Positions 48,341 to 60,399 of a stretch of 64,000 bases of DNA are shown one piece after another (the stretch's first letter is position 1; each line of letters starts with the position of its first letter). The position numbers and the translations under genes were made by a program. The notes under the pieces were generated by a model. The model worked only from the letters and a program-made list of their open reading frames with translations. It ran no database searches and was not told where the DNA came from. Origin of the DNA: Anisodus tanguticus (Eukaryota; Streptophyta; Magnoliopsida; Solanales; Solanaceae); the NCBI GenBank assembly GCA_034509755.1, contig CM067556.1, positions 13,725,501 to 13,789,500 of the forward strand. Direction: 5' to 3'.

Positions 48341-49904
48341 ATTGTGGGGATACAGATCTAAGATCTTTAATATTTTTTTATAAATAATTTCAAAATTTAT
48401 GCATCTTTTCTTATTAATTAATCGGTAATATTATTGTAGAATGTACAATATTTTATAATAACTTCTAATGGTACCTCATTACATATTGGAATTTTAAGTT
48501 GCTTAAAGTTGTTGTTCATTTTTGAATATTATGTAAGTTTACCTTCTTTAAAAATATAACTTCATTAATCAACGTTTTATTAAACCAGGTTGTGTAATTA
48601 GAATAAGAAAATACTCTTCCATTACTTACTAAAACCAAAATGTTTTTATTAAGTTATAGCAATCCTTTTAAAAATAATTAAAATTAGTTTCAACATCAGA
48701 ACAAGAAACATGCCCTTGGGTTTGTCTTAGTTTTATACAGATATTTATTGGAGGTCAATTTACAGAGCGATATGACCGCCAAAAATACAGAGCTAGGTAT
48801 TGACACCAATCACCATAATTGGTTTAAATATCATTTTGGATTTTAACACATCTATTAAGAAAATATTGAGCTTAAGGTTACTAAATTATTCATGCGTATT
48901 TCTTATTTTCTCTTACTTTACTATTCCTATTGGAAAATGAGTACGAGTAATCATTTTTAACCCCTCTAATAACAGTAGGGATAAAATTGAAACTTTTTTT
49001 GATATTCTAAAGAGACAAATATTTATAAACTCTTTTAGGTTAAAAAGATACATAAAAGGAGGAGGAGAGAGTATTAAGGTCAAATCAACTTTGTGGTCAA
49101 CTTTAAAGCACATTGCCCATTGACTTAGAATAAAAATGGGGAAATCAAGAAGAAATTAAGAAAGAAAAGGAATAAATAAAAAAGAGGCTAGAAGGTAACC
49201 ATGTTATGAAGTTTTATTAGTCTTTGAGGTCAAACATTGATGTAGGATAAATATAATATTAGTTGTTCTTTAGATCTCATTGAGATGCTTTTGAAACTAC
49301 TCCATCATTTAATACAAATGATTAGTTTCTAGATCTCAATAGTACTTCATTGATAAATTTTTATTTGTCACATTTTAACTTAACATACTCATTAAGAAGT
49401 CAAAAATAAAATAATAATTTTACTATATTACTTTTAATTACTATTAAGTAACCTAATGATAGAAATAAATAAAATATACTTTAAAAGTTGTACAACCATT
49501 AAAATTTCTTCAAACTTGTTAATTAAATAGTAAATGATAAGAATAAAATAAGTATGAAGTGTTAAATTATCTCTTAATTTTCTAAATTGAACAAATAAAA
49601 TTGAATAATTATCTTTAGTATAATAAATAAGTAAAATTGAACGGAGGGCTAGTGCTCCAAAATTATCGGATTTAATTATGATATATATATTAAAACTAAT
49701 ATGCAAATGGCAAATCCATGATACTCATCATTATTGCTTGTGCCGCTGTTTGCGTCAAGTGTTTGTGGGCCATTTATTTGTGTTGCGGCTTTTGAATTGT
49801 CACTACTCGAGTGCTGGAGAGTGGAGACTACTCTTACACCTAATTAATCAATAGAGCCAAACATTATTTTATAAGTAAGTGATGTGGAGCTAAAATTATT
49901 AGAT

Positions 49905-50451
49905 TAGCTTGTTTGGTCAAGTGTTTGACAAGTTAAAAAGTGTTTTTTTTAAAGTTTTATTTTAGAAATTTGAGGGGTTTGATCAAACTTTTACTCTATC
50001 AGTTTCAATTTATGTGACATAATTTTCTTTTCGATATGTCCAAAAAAAATGTCACTTTTCTATATATAGAAATAATTTAACTTTAGAGATGATTTACAAT
50101 TATACATTTTTATAACACTTGTTTTGGATTACATATTTCAGAAGTCTTTCTTTCTTAAACTCCGTACCAAGTCAAATTGTGACACATAAATTGGGATGGA
50201 GAGAATTAAGTGATTTTGAGTAGTAGCATAAGTTATATTTTTCAAAAGCTAGAAACATAGTTTCTTTCCCAGTAAATACTTTGGAACCTTGACCAAACAC
50301 AAATTATTACTCAAATATTGACAAACATATTTTCAAATTGATTAGTCAAAGTCAAGTTGCTTCTTTTTAAAACTACTTTTCTAAAAAATACATATGACAA
50401 AACAATACTTTTCAAATTAAGCAAAATCTGAATGTATGGCCAAACAGGCTA
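49905..50451. mobile_element. TIR-bearing MITE containing a second, Stowaway-like MITE
   Basis: The outer ends are TAGCTTGTTTGGTC and, on the complement, TAGCCTGTTTGGCC: a 14-bp inverted pair with two mismatches. The inner element (about 49994-50203) has ends CTCTATCAGTTTCAATTTATG and, on the complement, CTCTCCATCCCAATTTATG, the common Solanaceae pattern of Stowaway-like MITEs. The outer target duplication is not clear. Confidence 0.6.
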
Positions 50452-52389
50452 GTATGCTTTAATTTGATCAGGCTGCATTTAATCAACTCTTAAACTTACT
50501 AATTGTTGGGGTAAATTCGACATAAAGAATCATAGAAAAGAATCGAGATGATTAATCATGCAATAATGTACCTCTATGTCTTGTAAAGTTTAACCTAACT
50601 AGTAAAAGTAAAAAAGTTGAATAAGAAAAATCATGACCAAATGTTATAGTGAGATGGTAATTAATCCTAATTAATCATTTCGACTTTGATCCATTAGAAA
50701 GGAGTTACCTCTAGTAGGGTGGCTTTATCCCCATGACTTCTAGGCACTAATTCGAATTTGTCCAGTCCCAAAGTGAAAAAAAAAAAGAAAAAAAAAGGAG
50801 AAGAATAATTCTTTCAATTCCAGAGAATCATTTCAGTCTTAATTCCTTAAAACTTTGCTGTCATAGCTACTGGAATCTAGCCTCAACTATTTCTAGACAA
50901 AAAGGGACCCTTGATATAAACAAGTCTATCATTATTATCAATTTCGATCATATACTTTTGAAGATTACAAAAGACCAGCTATTAGGTAGCAAACTAGCAA
51001 TAAGTTGAATTGTGCTTCATGATGTGCAAGCTCATTTCTTCATTACTTTACATTCTTTTTTTATTTTTATTTTTGGAGTTGGGGCTGGAAAAAATAAAAA
51101 GAAAATGTGAGTACTCATTATACTAGTAATTTTTAGACTGTAATTCTAGTTTTCTTGTTTCAATTGAGGGCGTAAGCAGACATTGCTACCTCTAATGGCT
51201 AGTAATTATAAATTCATGCAACATTTGCAGAACACGTACTTTCTAACAATTGTTTTCTGTTGATTCTTCTTTGAAATTATTAGTTTATGAGATAGTAATT
51301 AATAATTGTCAGAGAGAATAAGAAAACCAAAGGCAGACAGAAGCATCCTAGAAATATTATTACTTAGAGAAACACTTGTCAAGATAACTTTGGTCAAGTC
51401 TAATTAGAATCTAGGCAGACATATAAAATGTGAAGCTCATATTGTGATTTTAGTTGTTAATTAAACCTATTCATTGGCGCCATAATTAATTAGAATCTCA
51501 TAGACTCATACAGATGAGATTACGTACAGACTAGCAAAAGGGCGGTTAGCTTTTTAACCTATTTCACGAAGACTCAACAGTATTTCAGAAATGTGATTTA
51601 TAAGTCATAGGAGTATTTTTTAAATGCAATTCATAAATTTGAAAAATGTGATTTATAAGTTGCATTTCAAAAATAATATCAGTTAGAAATAAAAAACCGT
51701 ATTACAATTAAAGCAAATTAACAAATATTTTTTCTCACTTTAACTTAAACTGAATTGTTCACATAATATACGAATTCAAGATTTAATGTTTATGGGTTCT
51801 AGCAACTTCCACATTTGCTGTCGAACTTGGAATTCATATTTGGTTGTGTGTTCACAGTTATTATATGTATATGTTCAGTAAATTTTTAATACATATACAT
51901 AAGATGAGCCCAAAATTTATTGAGTTCTTTAGAATCTGTACCTTATAGCTAGTACTGCATGTATATAAGTCGTCTCTACGCAATTTTTTTTAAAAAAAGA
52001 AGACGTCAAGGGACCAAAACCTCCAGCAATTAAGTTGAAGATCCTATGATGTTGTGAGTGGTTGATAAACTGCAATCAAACACCATTGGATAGAATTTGT
52101 CAACATATAGAGCCATTCCAAACAATGATTTCATTATCCAACGGAGAAAGAAAACTTGGATTTTCCCTTCTGCATTATAATATATGCTAGATGCCAAAGC
52201 AGTTTTCTACACAGAATGCCATTTGAAACAACAAACCTTGTTAATCTAGAATTAGGGTTAGTATGTTTAGAAAATAAGATTTATTATAATTATAATACTA
52301 AATAATTTTCCATGTACACATAAATTAATGATACTGTAATTATACATTCAGACATACGTGTTGCAACCCAAAAGTAACCAAACCACCTC

Positions 52390-52590
52390 TGTTATAGCTT
52401 GTGGCGGGATAATCAGTATCCTTTCGTCCTTAACTAGCTCATTTCTGAGTCCTAGAAATAAAGTATTGGTTTTGGTTGAGAGTGTTTAAACTCATGATAA
52501 AGAGGAGCTTTCCGAGCCAATTAGCCAAATTTGGATTAGTCAGACCTCGAAGCGGGTATCGATGAAAAATAAATCAAAAAATTATAAAAC
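52390..52590 (+). repeat. SINE copy, plus strand, diverged
   Basis: GTTATAGCTTGTGGCGGGAT, TTTCGTCCTTAACTAGC, CTGAGTCCTAG, then GCCAAATTTGGATTAGTCAG and GAAGCGGGTATCGATGAAAA. The order matches the SINE at 44697-44893 but it is more diverged. Confidence 0.55.
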
Positions 52591-52949
52591 TAAAACACCG
52601 TACCCCATCGTCTTTCTTAAAGTTACATCTACCCATGTGTATTTTAATATGTAATCAACAGAATATCATACGAGTTAATTAATTGAATTTGGTATCTTTT
52701 TATTAGCTGAGATCAGATCTAAGACTTGGATGGATGTACAATATTTCCAAGTCAAAAGTTAAATATTGAAAGAATTGAGTTCCCTTTGTCATATTGTTAA
52801 TGACAATCACGAGAAATAAGTCATCTTCTGTTAGGTCAATAAATATGAGAAGAAAGGAACATGGAGCGGGAAAGGAAATAAGCTTTGTGGGACTGTTTTG
52901 CATTTTGAATTCCTATTTGTTTAATTGTTGTTTGTTGTGTTTTTATCGA

Positions 52950-52974
52950 CCCCCCCCCCCCCCCCCCCCCCCCC
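52950..52974. repeat. Poly-C tract of 25 bases
   Basis: An uninterrupted run of C, long for AT-rich plant DNA. The length may be affected by sequencing error. Confidence 0.95.
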
Positions 52975-54139
52975 TTGTTTTCAAGTTCAACGCCCTCCGT
53001 CATGGTATAAAATTGTTAAATTTACATTGATATTAAAATTATTTACATTTTTCTGTCGTTATTACTAGTTAAGAAGAAGAGAAAAAAAGAGTTCTTTTAT
53101 CATAATGAAAAAAACTGTCAAATTCTATGTCTGAAATGTTAACTAATCACTATATAGTTAGAACAAAAATATTTAATCAAAAGAACCATTATCTGATTCT
53201 TTTGAAACTATTTAAATAAAATAAATCATATCCTTCAATAAATTGTTACATCCAATAACGTACAAGGTATAATTGTTATTAAGATTATTATTTTTGGCCT
53301 ATGTCAGGATGGACACATTACACTAGTTTCACATTTCACATGTATATGTTCCCTTGTTACACATGTGATAAGTGGATAGACCAAGAACACTTAACATGCT
53401 TCTACTCTTTTAGTAATTGTAACAGTAATCATGATTAAGACGCATATCATGGAGCAATAATCATTTCTTCAAAATGGAGTTAGGAAAATGTAAGAATGTG
53501 CAACTTTGGGACACAGTAAATCGATAAATTAATACATGAACAATGATATATATTTGTCATAAGTATTATATGTACTCTAATACTCTATCACCTGATACTG
53601 ATTAACATATGATTTGCGCATGATATTAGATCAACACATAAAAATTGAAAATCTTTTAGTAATACTTATGCTTGGTTCTATACTACATGATGAGCTTATT
53701 ACTATTTTAGTTTGTCATATATATCAAAATTTAGAATGGTTTCAGATGAACAGGTTATGCACCGAGCAACTTTTAATTTACTAATAAGTATAGTGCTTTG
53801 GGCAATACTTAATTGAGTTTTGTAGTTGAAGTTAAAATTATATAAGTGTTTTAACAATTAAAAAAGAATATTTGAAAGTTTTGTATTTGGAATGAGTTTA
53901 GTTGAAAAAAGGTTGACAGGCTAGTCTTTTTCTTTGTCTGATTTTGTTTCCATTTATCTTTTGGGGAGCATCTAGAAAATTCTTCCAAACAATTGCCACA
54001 CTCTTATTCATTTGGTGATGTACCTTTCTTTGTAAGGGTCACATTTATTTTTGGCCAAATAAGGGTCACAATTTTGTTATAATTGGGAAGTGATTCCTTC
54101 ATTCAAAAGGTGTCATTATTTTATAAAATTAAGAATTTA

Positions 54140-54476
54140 GGCTTAGTTTGGTGGTTGGTTAGAGTTAATAATCTAGAAATTAGTTAGGAGAGAATTTATA
54201 TATTATTTTATGTAGAGATTAATTATGCATTATTTAGTCATTTATGTATTAATTATTCCATATTCTAAGTTCTATCATGTATATAATAATACATAGATTC
54301 TCTCATAACTTATAAATTAGTTATGTGAGTTTCTAAATTGCAAATCAAACAACGTATTAATTTTATGTACGTGAATAATCCATCTCCTAACCAACTATCA
54401 AATGTGATACTCTTGTCACTTATACAAACTTTAATACTTGTATAACTCACCTTCAAACCCGCTATCAAACGAACCC
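54140..54476. mobile_element. Tourist-like (PIF/Harbinger) MITE, 337 bp
   Basis: It is flanked by TTA on both sides (54137-54139 and 54477-54479), the 3-bp duplication typical of PIF/Harbinger elements. The ends pair as GGCTTAGTTTGGTGG and, on the complement, GGGTTCGTTTGATAG. AT-rich interior with no coding. It lies about 0.5 kb upstream of the putative promoter of the 55.2-kb gene. Confidence 0.8.
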
Positions 54477-54963
54477 TTAAAATTCTAATATGTCTAGTAT
54501 GTCGCATAAGAGTAGAAGTTCAAGAAAATCATAATATTAATAATGACATAGTAAAAGCACCATCTTAATTTTATAAATCCTAGTCATATGATTTTTTAAA
54601 TTCTTTTTTTTGAAAGGTGATTTTTTAAATTCATTAACATGATGGTAGGCATATTATGTTCAAGTATATCGAATCAAAGTATTACTTCCGCCGTATCAAA
54701 TTATTTTTTATTTTTTTTATTTATATGCTCCTTAAAAAATATCAATTAGAAGGAGAATTTGACCTATTTTATATCTATTTATGTCTAAGTTATAATTTTT
54801 CTTAATTAAATGTTTACTCTATTTATTTGTCAATCTTTATTAATAATAAATGATAAAATAAAAAAAAATAATTAATTACTTTAAAAATCCAAAATAATAA
54901 ATAATTTAATATAATTATTTTAACAACCATGGCAAATAATTTGATTTTTGGGCCAGCTCCTGC
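54477..54963. other. AT-rich upstream region of the 55.2-kb gene
   Basis: It contains a Stowaway-like fragment (about 54685-54905; CTTCCGCCGTATCAAATTATT start) with no clean partner end. No gene is seen. Confidence 0.45.
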
Positions 54964-55194
54964 TATTTAAGGAAACCATTTCTGCCTCCACATGAATTCT
55001 CATTTCATTGACTCACCTCTTTTGTGAGTCTTCTCCATAAACTTTCCTTCCTTCAAGACTACAACACCAAATTCTCCAACATCCCCGCCGTCTTCCGCCA
55101 TTATCGCCGCCGCAATAACCGCCACCGTCACACAATGAAGTAAGTAACGAAGTCTCCTAACTGTTTACCGGGCTTTTTCTTCTTAGCTACCAAA
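54964..55194 (+). promoter_or_regulatory. Putative TATA box and leader of the 55.2-kb gene
   Basis: A TATTTAA box lies at 54964-54970, after which the DNA becomes C/T- and then CG-rich, as in plant leaders. An upstream ATG-AAG-stop of three codons lies at 55135-55143. The main ATG is in a favourable context (ACCAAAATGGG). A GTAAGT overlaps the short upstream frame, but the nearest acceptor would make an intron of about 47 nt, too short for plants. Confidence 0.5.
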
Positions 55195-55935
55195 ATGGGT
55201 TGTTGTGTTAGCAGTAACAACAGTAAACTACCTCCTACAATATCCGATTCTTCACAACAGAGTGAAGAAGAAACAGTAAAAGAAGTGCTCTCTGAAACTC
55301 CCACTACTATACCAAAACCAAAACTCTACACTAATGAAAATAGTCCCAAAAAATCCTCACCCATCTCGAAATATTCCAACACAATGGTAGAAAAACAACA
55401 TAAACATCATCACATTATGAAAAACCACCCTAATGATCTCTCCGAAGACGTATCCGAGATCTGCAGCAGCACTCTCAGTGAAGCAACAGTTACAGATAAG
55501 CGATATGCACCTGAAGATGACGTCACCAAAGTCCTGCAACGGTCACCGGTGAAGTACCGGACCAATTCCCTTCAGAGAAGTGTTGGGAGCTCGCCGGCGA
55601 GAAGATCCGACCCCTCTCCGGGTCGGATCAGATCCGGATCCGAAAGGGATTCTCGAGGTCCGAGGAAGGATAATGGGGAATGTTCTGGTAGGAGGTCGAG
55701 GTCACCGGCGATGAGGACGGACAATGGTGGATACGGGTCGGGTTTAGGGAGGAGTCCCTCAGTGAGGAAAACGGGTAAGTCGCCGGGTAGGGTGAGATCC
55801 GAATTGGGTGATCGGATCCGAAAGATGGATGAGAGAGATTATGGAAATGGAGAAAACAAGTGGCCGCCACCGACAAATGGAAATGAATCACTTGAAAATC
55901 CACTTGTGTCCTTGGAATGTTTCATTTTTCTTTAA
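55195..55935 (+). CDS. Uncharacterised plant protein with MGCC acylation signal, 246 residues, single exon
   Basis: I do not recognise a named domain. The protein starts MGCCVSSN: Gly2 fits N-myristoylation and the adjacent cysteines fit palmitoylation, so membrane attachment is likely. A Ser/Thr/Pro/Lys-rich N-terminal part contains a His-rich patch (EKQHKHHHIMKNH) and an acidic segment (DLSEDVSEICSS). The C-terminal half is basic and Ser/Arg-rich, with repeated SPxR-type motifs (SPARRSDPSPGRIRSGSE, SRSPAMR, GRSPSVRKTGKSPGR) that look like phosphorylation-prone disordered sequence. It ends ENPLVSLECFIFL, a tail I associate with a conserved plant family often labelled serine/arginine-repetitive-like. 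Codon use is GC-richer than the surroundings, which supports real coding. Function is unknown. Confidence 0.82.
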   Translation: MGCCVSSNNSKLPPTISDSSQQSEEETVKEVLSETPTTIPKPKLYTNENSPKKSSPISKYSNTMVEKQHKHHHIMKNHPNDLSEDVSEICSSTLSEATVTDKRYAPEDDVTKVLQRSPVKYRTNSLQRSVGSSPARRSDPSPGRIRSGSERDSRGPRKDNGECSGRRSRSPAMRTDNGGYGSGLGRSPSVRKTGKSPGRVRSELGDRIRKMDERDYGNGENKWPPPTNGNESLENPLVSLECFIFL

Positions 55936-57778
55936 TATTAAAAAAATAATGTTGGTAGCTTAATGTAATCTTATGGTAAAAGTTGCTATAATGTTAGATT
56001 ATGACATTTACATGATGTTGTCTTTCTACCTCTCCTTTTACTATTTAATAACTTGTATTAAAGTAGTAAAAAGCTTGCGGATTAAGCTGAGGAGTTGTTT
56101 CTTTTCTAACCAACAATTATTTTTTTCCATTCCAATACACACTCAAATTTTAAAAAGAAATACAATAATTGACGCATATTTTCGGGTACATACTTTCTAC
56201 TCCACAAAGGTAGATGTAAGATATGCGTAAATTCTATCATTTACGATTTATAATCATTCCGCCAGAGCGAATCGATAATCAAGAAATAACTTCAAGCCCA
56301 ACTGGGGCAATAGAGTTGGTGTGACTTCTTATGCGCCTAGATACTTTCTACAATCAATAAGAAGAGAGCAAAAACAATGTTAAATTCCACTTCATTTACG
56401 TTAGGAGCAAGAGAGGATAGCTCCGCCGACCACATCTAAGAGGATGGGGTGGGGATGGATATATGTTAGAGGATTGGTGTGGTGACTTGCCCGGAGCATA
56501 ACTCTAGACCCATTTATGAAATTACATTGGGCTTGTTTATTTTCAACTTTCACAAAATTATTTCTCCATAAAAAAATAATTCAGAAAGTTCCTTTCAAAG
56601 TTTGTCAAAATGATATTTGGATGCACACTATATATTTAAGTTTCTCTTAACACATACAAAGTTTAAAATCATTACTATAAGCTAAGGTAGCTAGTTCATT
56701 CATGATTCTTGACTGATTTTAGCGGCACAGTCAGTGTCACTTTGAATTGTTTAAACGTGACATTTAACACTTCGATGGATACTTCTAAAGTTTTAGCATT
56801 TAAAACTTAGTACTATATTAATAAAATTAATTTCCCATGCAATAAAAATATGATACTAAAGAAGAATACTACTCTAGATTTTATTTTGCACGTAATTATG
56901 CCACCAATTACAAAAAGGAAAAATAAATAATATGTCAATCATTCAGGTTGAAGTCCCAATTGGAACCTGGTATTACTTGGATTGGAATACTGGATTAGTA
57001 GTCCCGAGCTTACACCTCTGTCCCCAACAGAACTCATGTGGTGTCACATTATTATTTCTGGTCGATATGTGGTGTCACATTATTACTCTACTTGCAAATA
57101 CATTTCGTGTGATTATAATATCGGCCACCATTCTTGGTATTGGTATTCATGCAAGTTCATTAACAAATAAAGCATAATGTAATATATATATATATATATA
57201 TATATATAAACGATACCAATTAGTATTACTTTAAGTTCAGTGTTGTCTTTAATCTAATAACATATTTATATTCTAGTATAAAATATATTGAACTTCTAAT
57301 ATTAGAAATCTTAATTTATCTATAATGAGGAGGACGTAAAATGAAGCAACATAGACCGTGAAGTTTCAGACAGTCAGTGCAGAACTAAATTTTTATTATG
57401 GAGATTTAAAATATTAAAAAATAAATACATGAAGAAGTCAAGGGATTCAAAATATTCTATATATACATAAAAATATTTTAAATCTTATATATATAATATA
57501 ATAATCCACCGAGAGGGTTTCAGATGAACCTCCTTGGCCCTACTTGGCTCTGCCCAAACAGATAGCTAACTTCAACGTGCTCAAAATTGGGTGTAGTTAT
57601 TTTATTTTAGAATCATGCAAAAGGCATATTTAATGGGTTGGTTACGCGTTGACGTGACAATAGTTTTTGTTTAGATATATATTAGAAATTTATAATATAT
57701 ATATATATGTCCGAATGTAAACTCAACTATTATCATAGTATTCACTTGATAGCGCTATAATAATTCATAAATTTTATA
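55936..57778. other. 3' flank and AT-rich intergenic sequence
   Basis: The first hundreds of bases should hold the 3' UTR of the MGCC gene. Further on there is a doubled TGTGGTGTCACATTATTA block (57036-57085) and a TA microsatellite (57183-57208). No gene is supported. Confidence 0.5.
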
Positions 57779-58651
57779 GGGAAAATGCTCATAAATATTT
57801 CTAACCTATGAGGGAAAATTTCCCTCCTTTCAAATTTGGGTAGAAAAATACCGTTAAGGTTTATTTTTGGGTTCAAACATACCCCTCATACTAACATATA
57901 AAATTTGGCTCTTTTAAAAAACCACGTGGCATTTTCTAATTGGCCCACTTTTTTTAATTTCAGAATAATTAAAACACACTCGTTCTTTTAAAACCCACAC
58001 CCTACCCTGAGATACTGTAGTATAATCTTTTCTCCTCAATCAGTGCAACATACACAAGACTTTTGGCCATAAATTGGTCCGCGATCAGTCCGTACTCATA
58101 TTTCTGCGACTGGGCTAAGCTTCGAGAAGATACCAAATTTTTGGACATTTTAACCCAAAAAAGAAGAAGAATATTTATGATAAAAGGAAGGATTTTGAAG
58201 AGTTATCAAATACACGACTTTGAATATCGTGATTGAGATATGAAATAGATAATTGGTGGAGGAGTTATACTAATACATATGATGTTGCAGTGACCAAGTG
58301 CGTCTGCAACTGATGGACAGATATCAAATCTTTATGCAAACTTTAATGGAGGATTTTGAAAAAACAAAGGCAGTATAAAGAAGAGGAAGAAGGAAATTAA
58401 CTTGAATGTCGGAAGAGACTCAAAGTAGCTTCAGAACCCTTCTAATTAGGGAGAAAAGATTGTATTATCGTTTAATTTAGAGTGAAAACGGGTCAGGGGT
58501 GGGTTTGAGTTTCAAAAAAAGTGGGTCAATTAGAAAATGATATGTCTTTTTAGAAGAGCCAAATTTGATCAGTTAGTTTGAGGGTATGTTTGAATCCAAA
58601 AATAAATCATAAGTATTTTTAGACCCAAAGATAGAAGGAGGGTTTTCCGTC
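57779..58651. mobile_element. Long-TIR MULE-like non-autonomous element, 873 bp
   Basis: A perfect 9-bp duplication AATTTTATA flanks it (57770-57778 and 58652-58660), the size made by Mutator transposases. The ends are long inverted repeats of roughly 180 bp: left blocks TTATTTTTGGGTTCAAACATAC, AAATTTGGCTCTTTTAAAAA and CATTTTCTAATTGGCCCAC reappear on the complement of the right end with minor changes. The centre (58010-58480) has no transposase and no clear coding. Confidence 0.9.
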
Positions 58652-58660
58652 AATTTTATA

Positions 58661-59983
58661 TGGCAATGAAATGGAGTTCTTTTTTTCTTCCGTTAGTCGG
58701 GTGGGGATGGATATACGGTTACAGTTTTGGAGGGGATGAAGGTGAAAAAGTGGTAGTTTATATTGACAGAGTGCCAACTGTAAGTTTGATAGTGGATTAA
58801 ATTGGAGTCAATAATTGGTAACAGTTCAAACTTCAATCAAAGAAGATACACATGCCCTTATGGCTGTTTTTGGATGCTGCGGTTGTCACCTTCTTCTTCA
58901 TTTCATTCACACATTCTTTTTTTTTTTTTTTTTTTTTTTTCGATAATCCAGGTTTCAGGGTTTCTGCGCCTACTGCCTTTTGACTACTTGTTGGTATTAC
59001 CCAGGACGTCCCGGAGGTAATAGGACCGGTCCTTCAACACTATTACTGGGTAAATCGCGGGATGTGCTCCGGTGGCCAGCTTTTTCTGGGAGCGTACAAC
59101 TGATCAATGAGACAAGGTCAAATTCCCCAACATGCAGAGTTTCTTCGTGCTGGCGGGGAAACGTACATTCTCATGTACTATAAATATCCCACCTGCCATT
59201 TTCATTGTTTTGTCTTTATTTCTATCTTTGCAAAGCTACTACTCTAAGTCTACTCTTAGTTAAACCACTTATTATGTGTTGTTTTCTCAATATTTTTAAA
59301 GTTATCTCTTCCTAGTTCATACTGATAAGAAAACGTAGATTTAATTGGTAGATAAAGGTATAAATCTGGGACTGAGATTTTATTAAGCATCGTGTGATCT
59401 TAGTATAGATGTAAATGTAGTATTTGAGCAACGGATGCAGCTTAAAACATAGCGCGATTGAATAATATTTGAAAAAATTGTACACTTGACATTAAATTTA
59501 AACACGTTACCCCAAAATAGTAGTGAGTATACCGTGTCAATCTGTATCTATATGCATGATTGTTAATATTCTACCTATGCAAATTGATGTATGACTAATG
59601 TAGACTACCTTGTACAGATTTTTTTTGGAATTTGAAGGGTGTCAAATGCTATGTGAACTAAAAATAAGAGATGAAATAAATCGAATGTCGATAATTAAAG
59701 AGTAAATGCATCGGAATTTAAATAACACAAATGTTTAAATTTTCATAACTTATATATATTATATCACTTATGATGGTCAATGACCAAATGTATTGTATAT
59801 ATATATATATATACAACAGTACAAATTCCTTTCTTTACAAATTTACAATATAAAACTGAAAGGAATTAAAAGTTGAAGTCGCAGATGACTTATGCCTGAA
59901 AAATCTAACTAAGTAGACATAGACAACCTCTCATTACAATCGCTCCATACAAAACTAATCTAGAATCTAAACAACAATTGTAA
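58661..59983. other. Intergenic sequence with a 24-base T-run
   Basis: A poly-T tract lies at 58917-58940. The GC-richer part at 58980-59180 holds short overlapping frames without recognisable features. A TA microsatellite is at 59796-59813. Confidence 0.5.
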
Positions 59984-60399
59984 TGTTGGACGAGAATGTT
60001 GTCAACACACTCGAAACACCGGTGATCCGTTTACGAGATGAAATCCCAAGAGCTCTCTTGATATTTTTGCTTTCTGATTCTGGATATCGATTCACTGTAG
60101 TAGCCTCTCTATTTATAGTAGAGAGTCTTCCTTGAAAAACTCACCGATTGATTGTGGAGGTTGAGAGAAAGGTGGGCAGCTGGTAGGATTAGTTGGAGAT
60201 AATCAAGAAGCAAAAACCTCTAACAACTTTGACTTGTTCCTCACGAAAAACATCAGCCTTGACTCATTCTTCACACGTGTTTACCAACTCCTTTTTACCT
60301 TGCCAAATCATATTTACTACATAGTAATCATTACGTGAAGTAAGTCAAAATCAGTTCTGAAAATATTTGTTCGAATGTTATGCAACATTTGTCCCAACA
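59984..60399 (-). repeat. Solo-LTR-like segment, 416 bp
   Basis: The segment runs from TGTTGGAC to CCCAACA (an inverted TGTTGG/CCAACA pair). On the minus strand it has a clear TATAAATAG box (about 60110-60120) with a downstream C/T-rich stretch, the layout of a plant LTR promoter. No second LTR or coding region is found in the window. Flanking 5-mers do not match (TGTAA and TTCTT), so it may be a recombined remnant. Confidence 0.6.

Larger units (their letters stand above)
48341..54136. other. AT-rich intergenic sequence with MITE and SINE remnants
   Basis: No gene is seen in nearly 6 kb. It includes nested MITEs (49905-50451), a possible SINE-like stretch at 50690-50790, a SINE copy (about 52390-52590) and a 25-bp C-run (52950-52974). 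The rest is AT-rich, with short A/T microsatellite-like patches. Confidence 0.5.
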
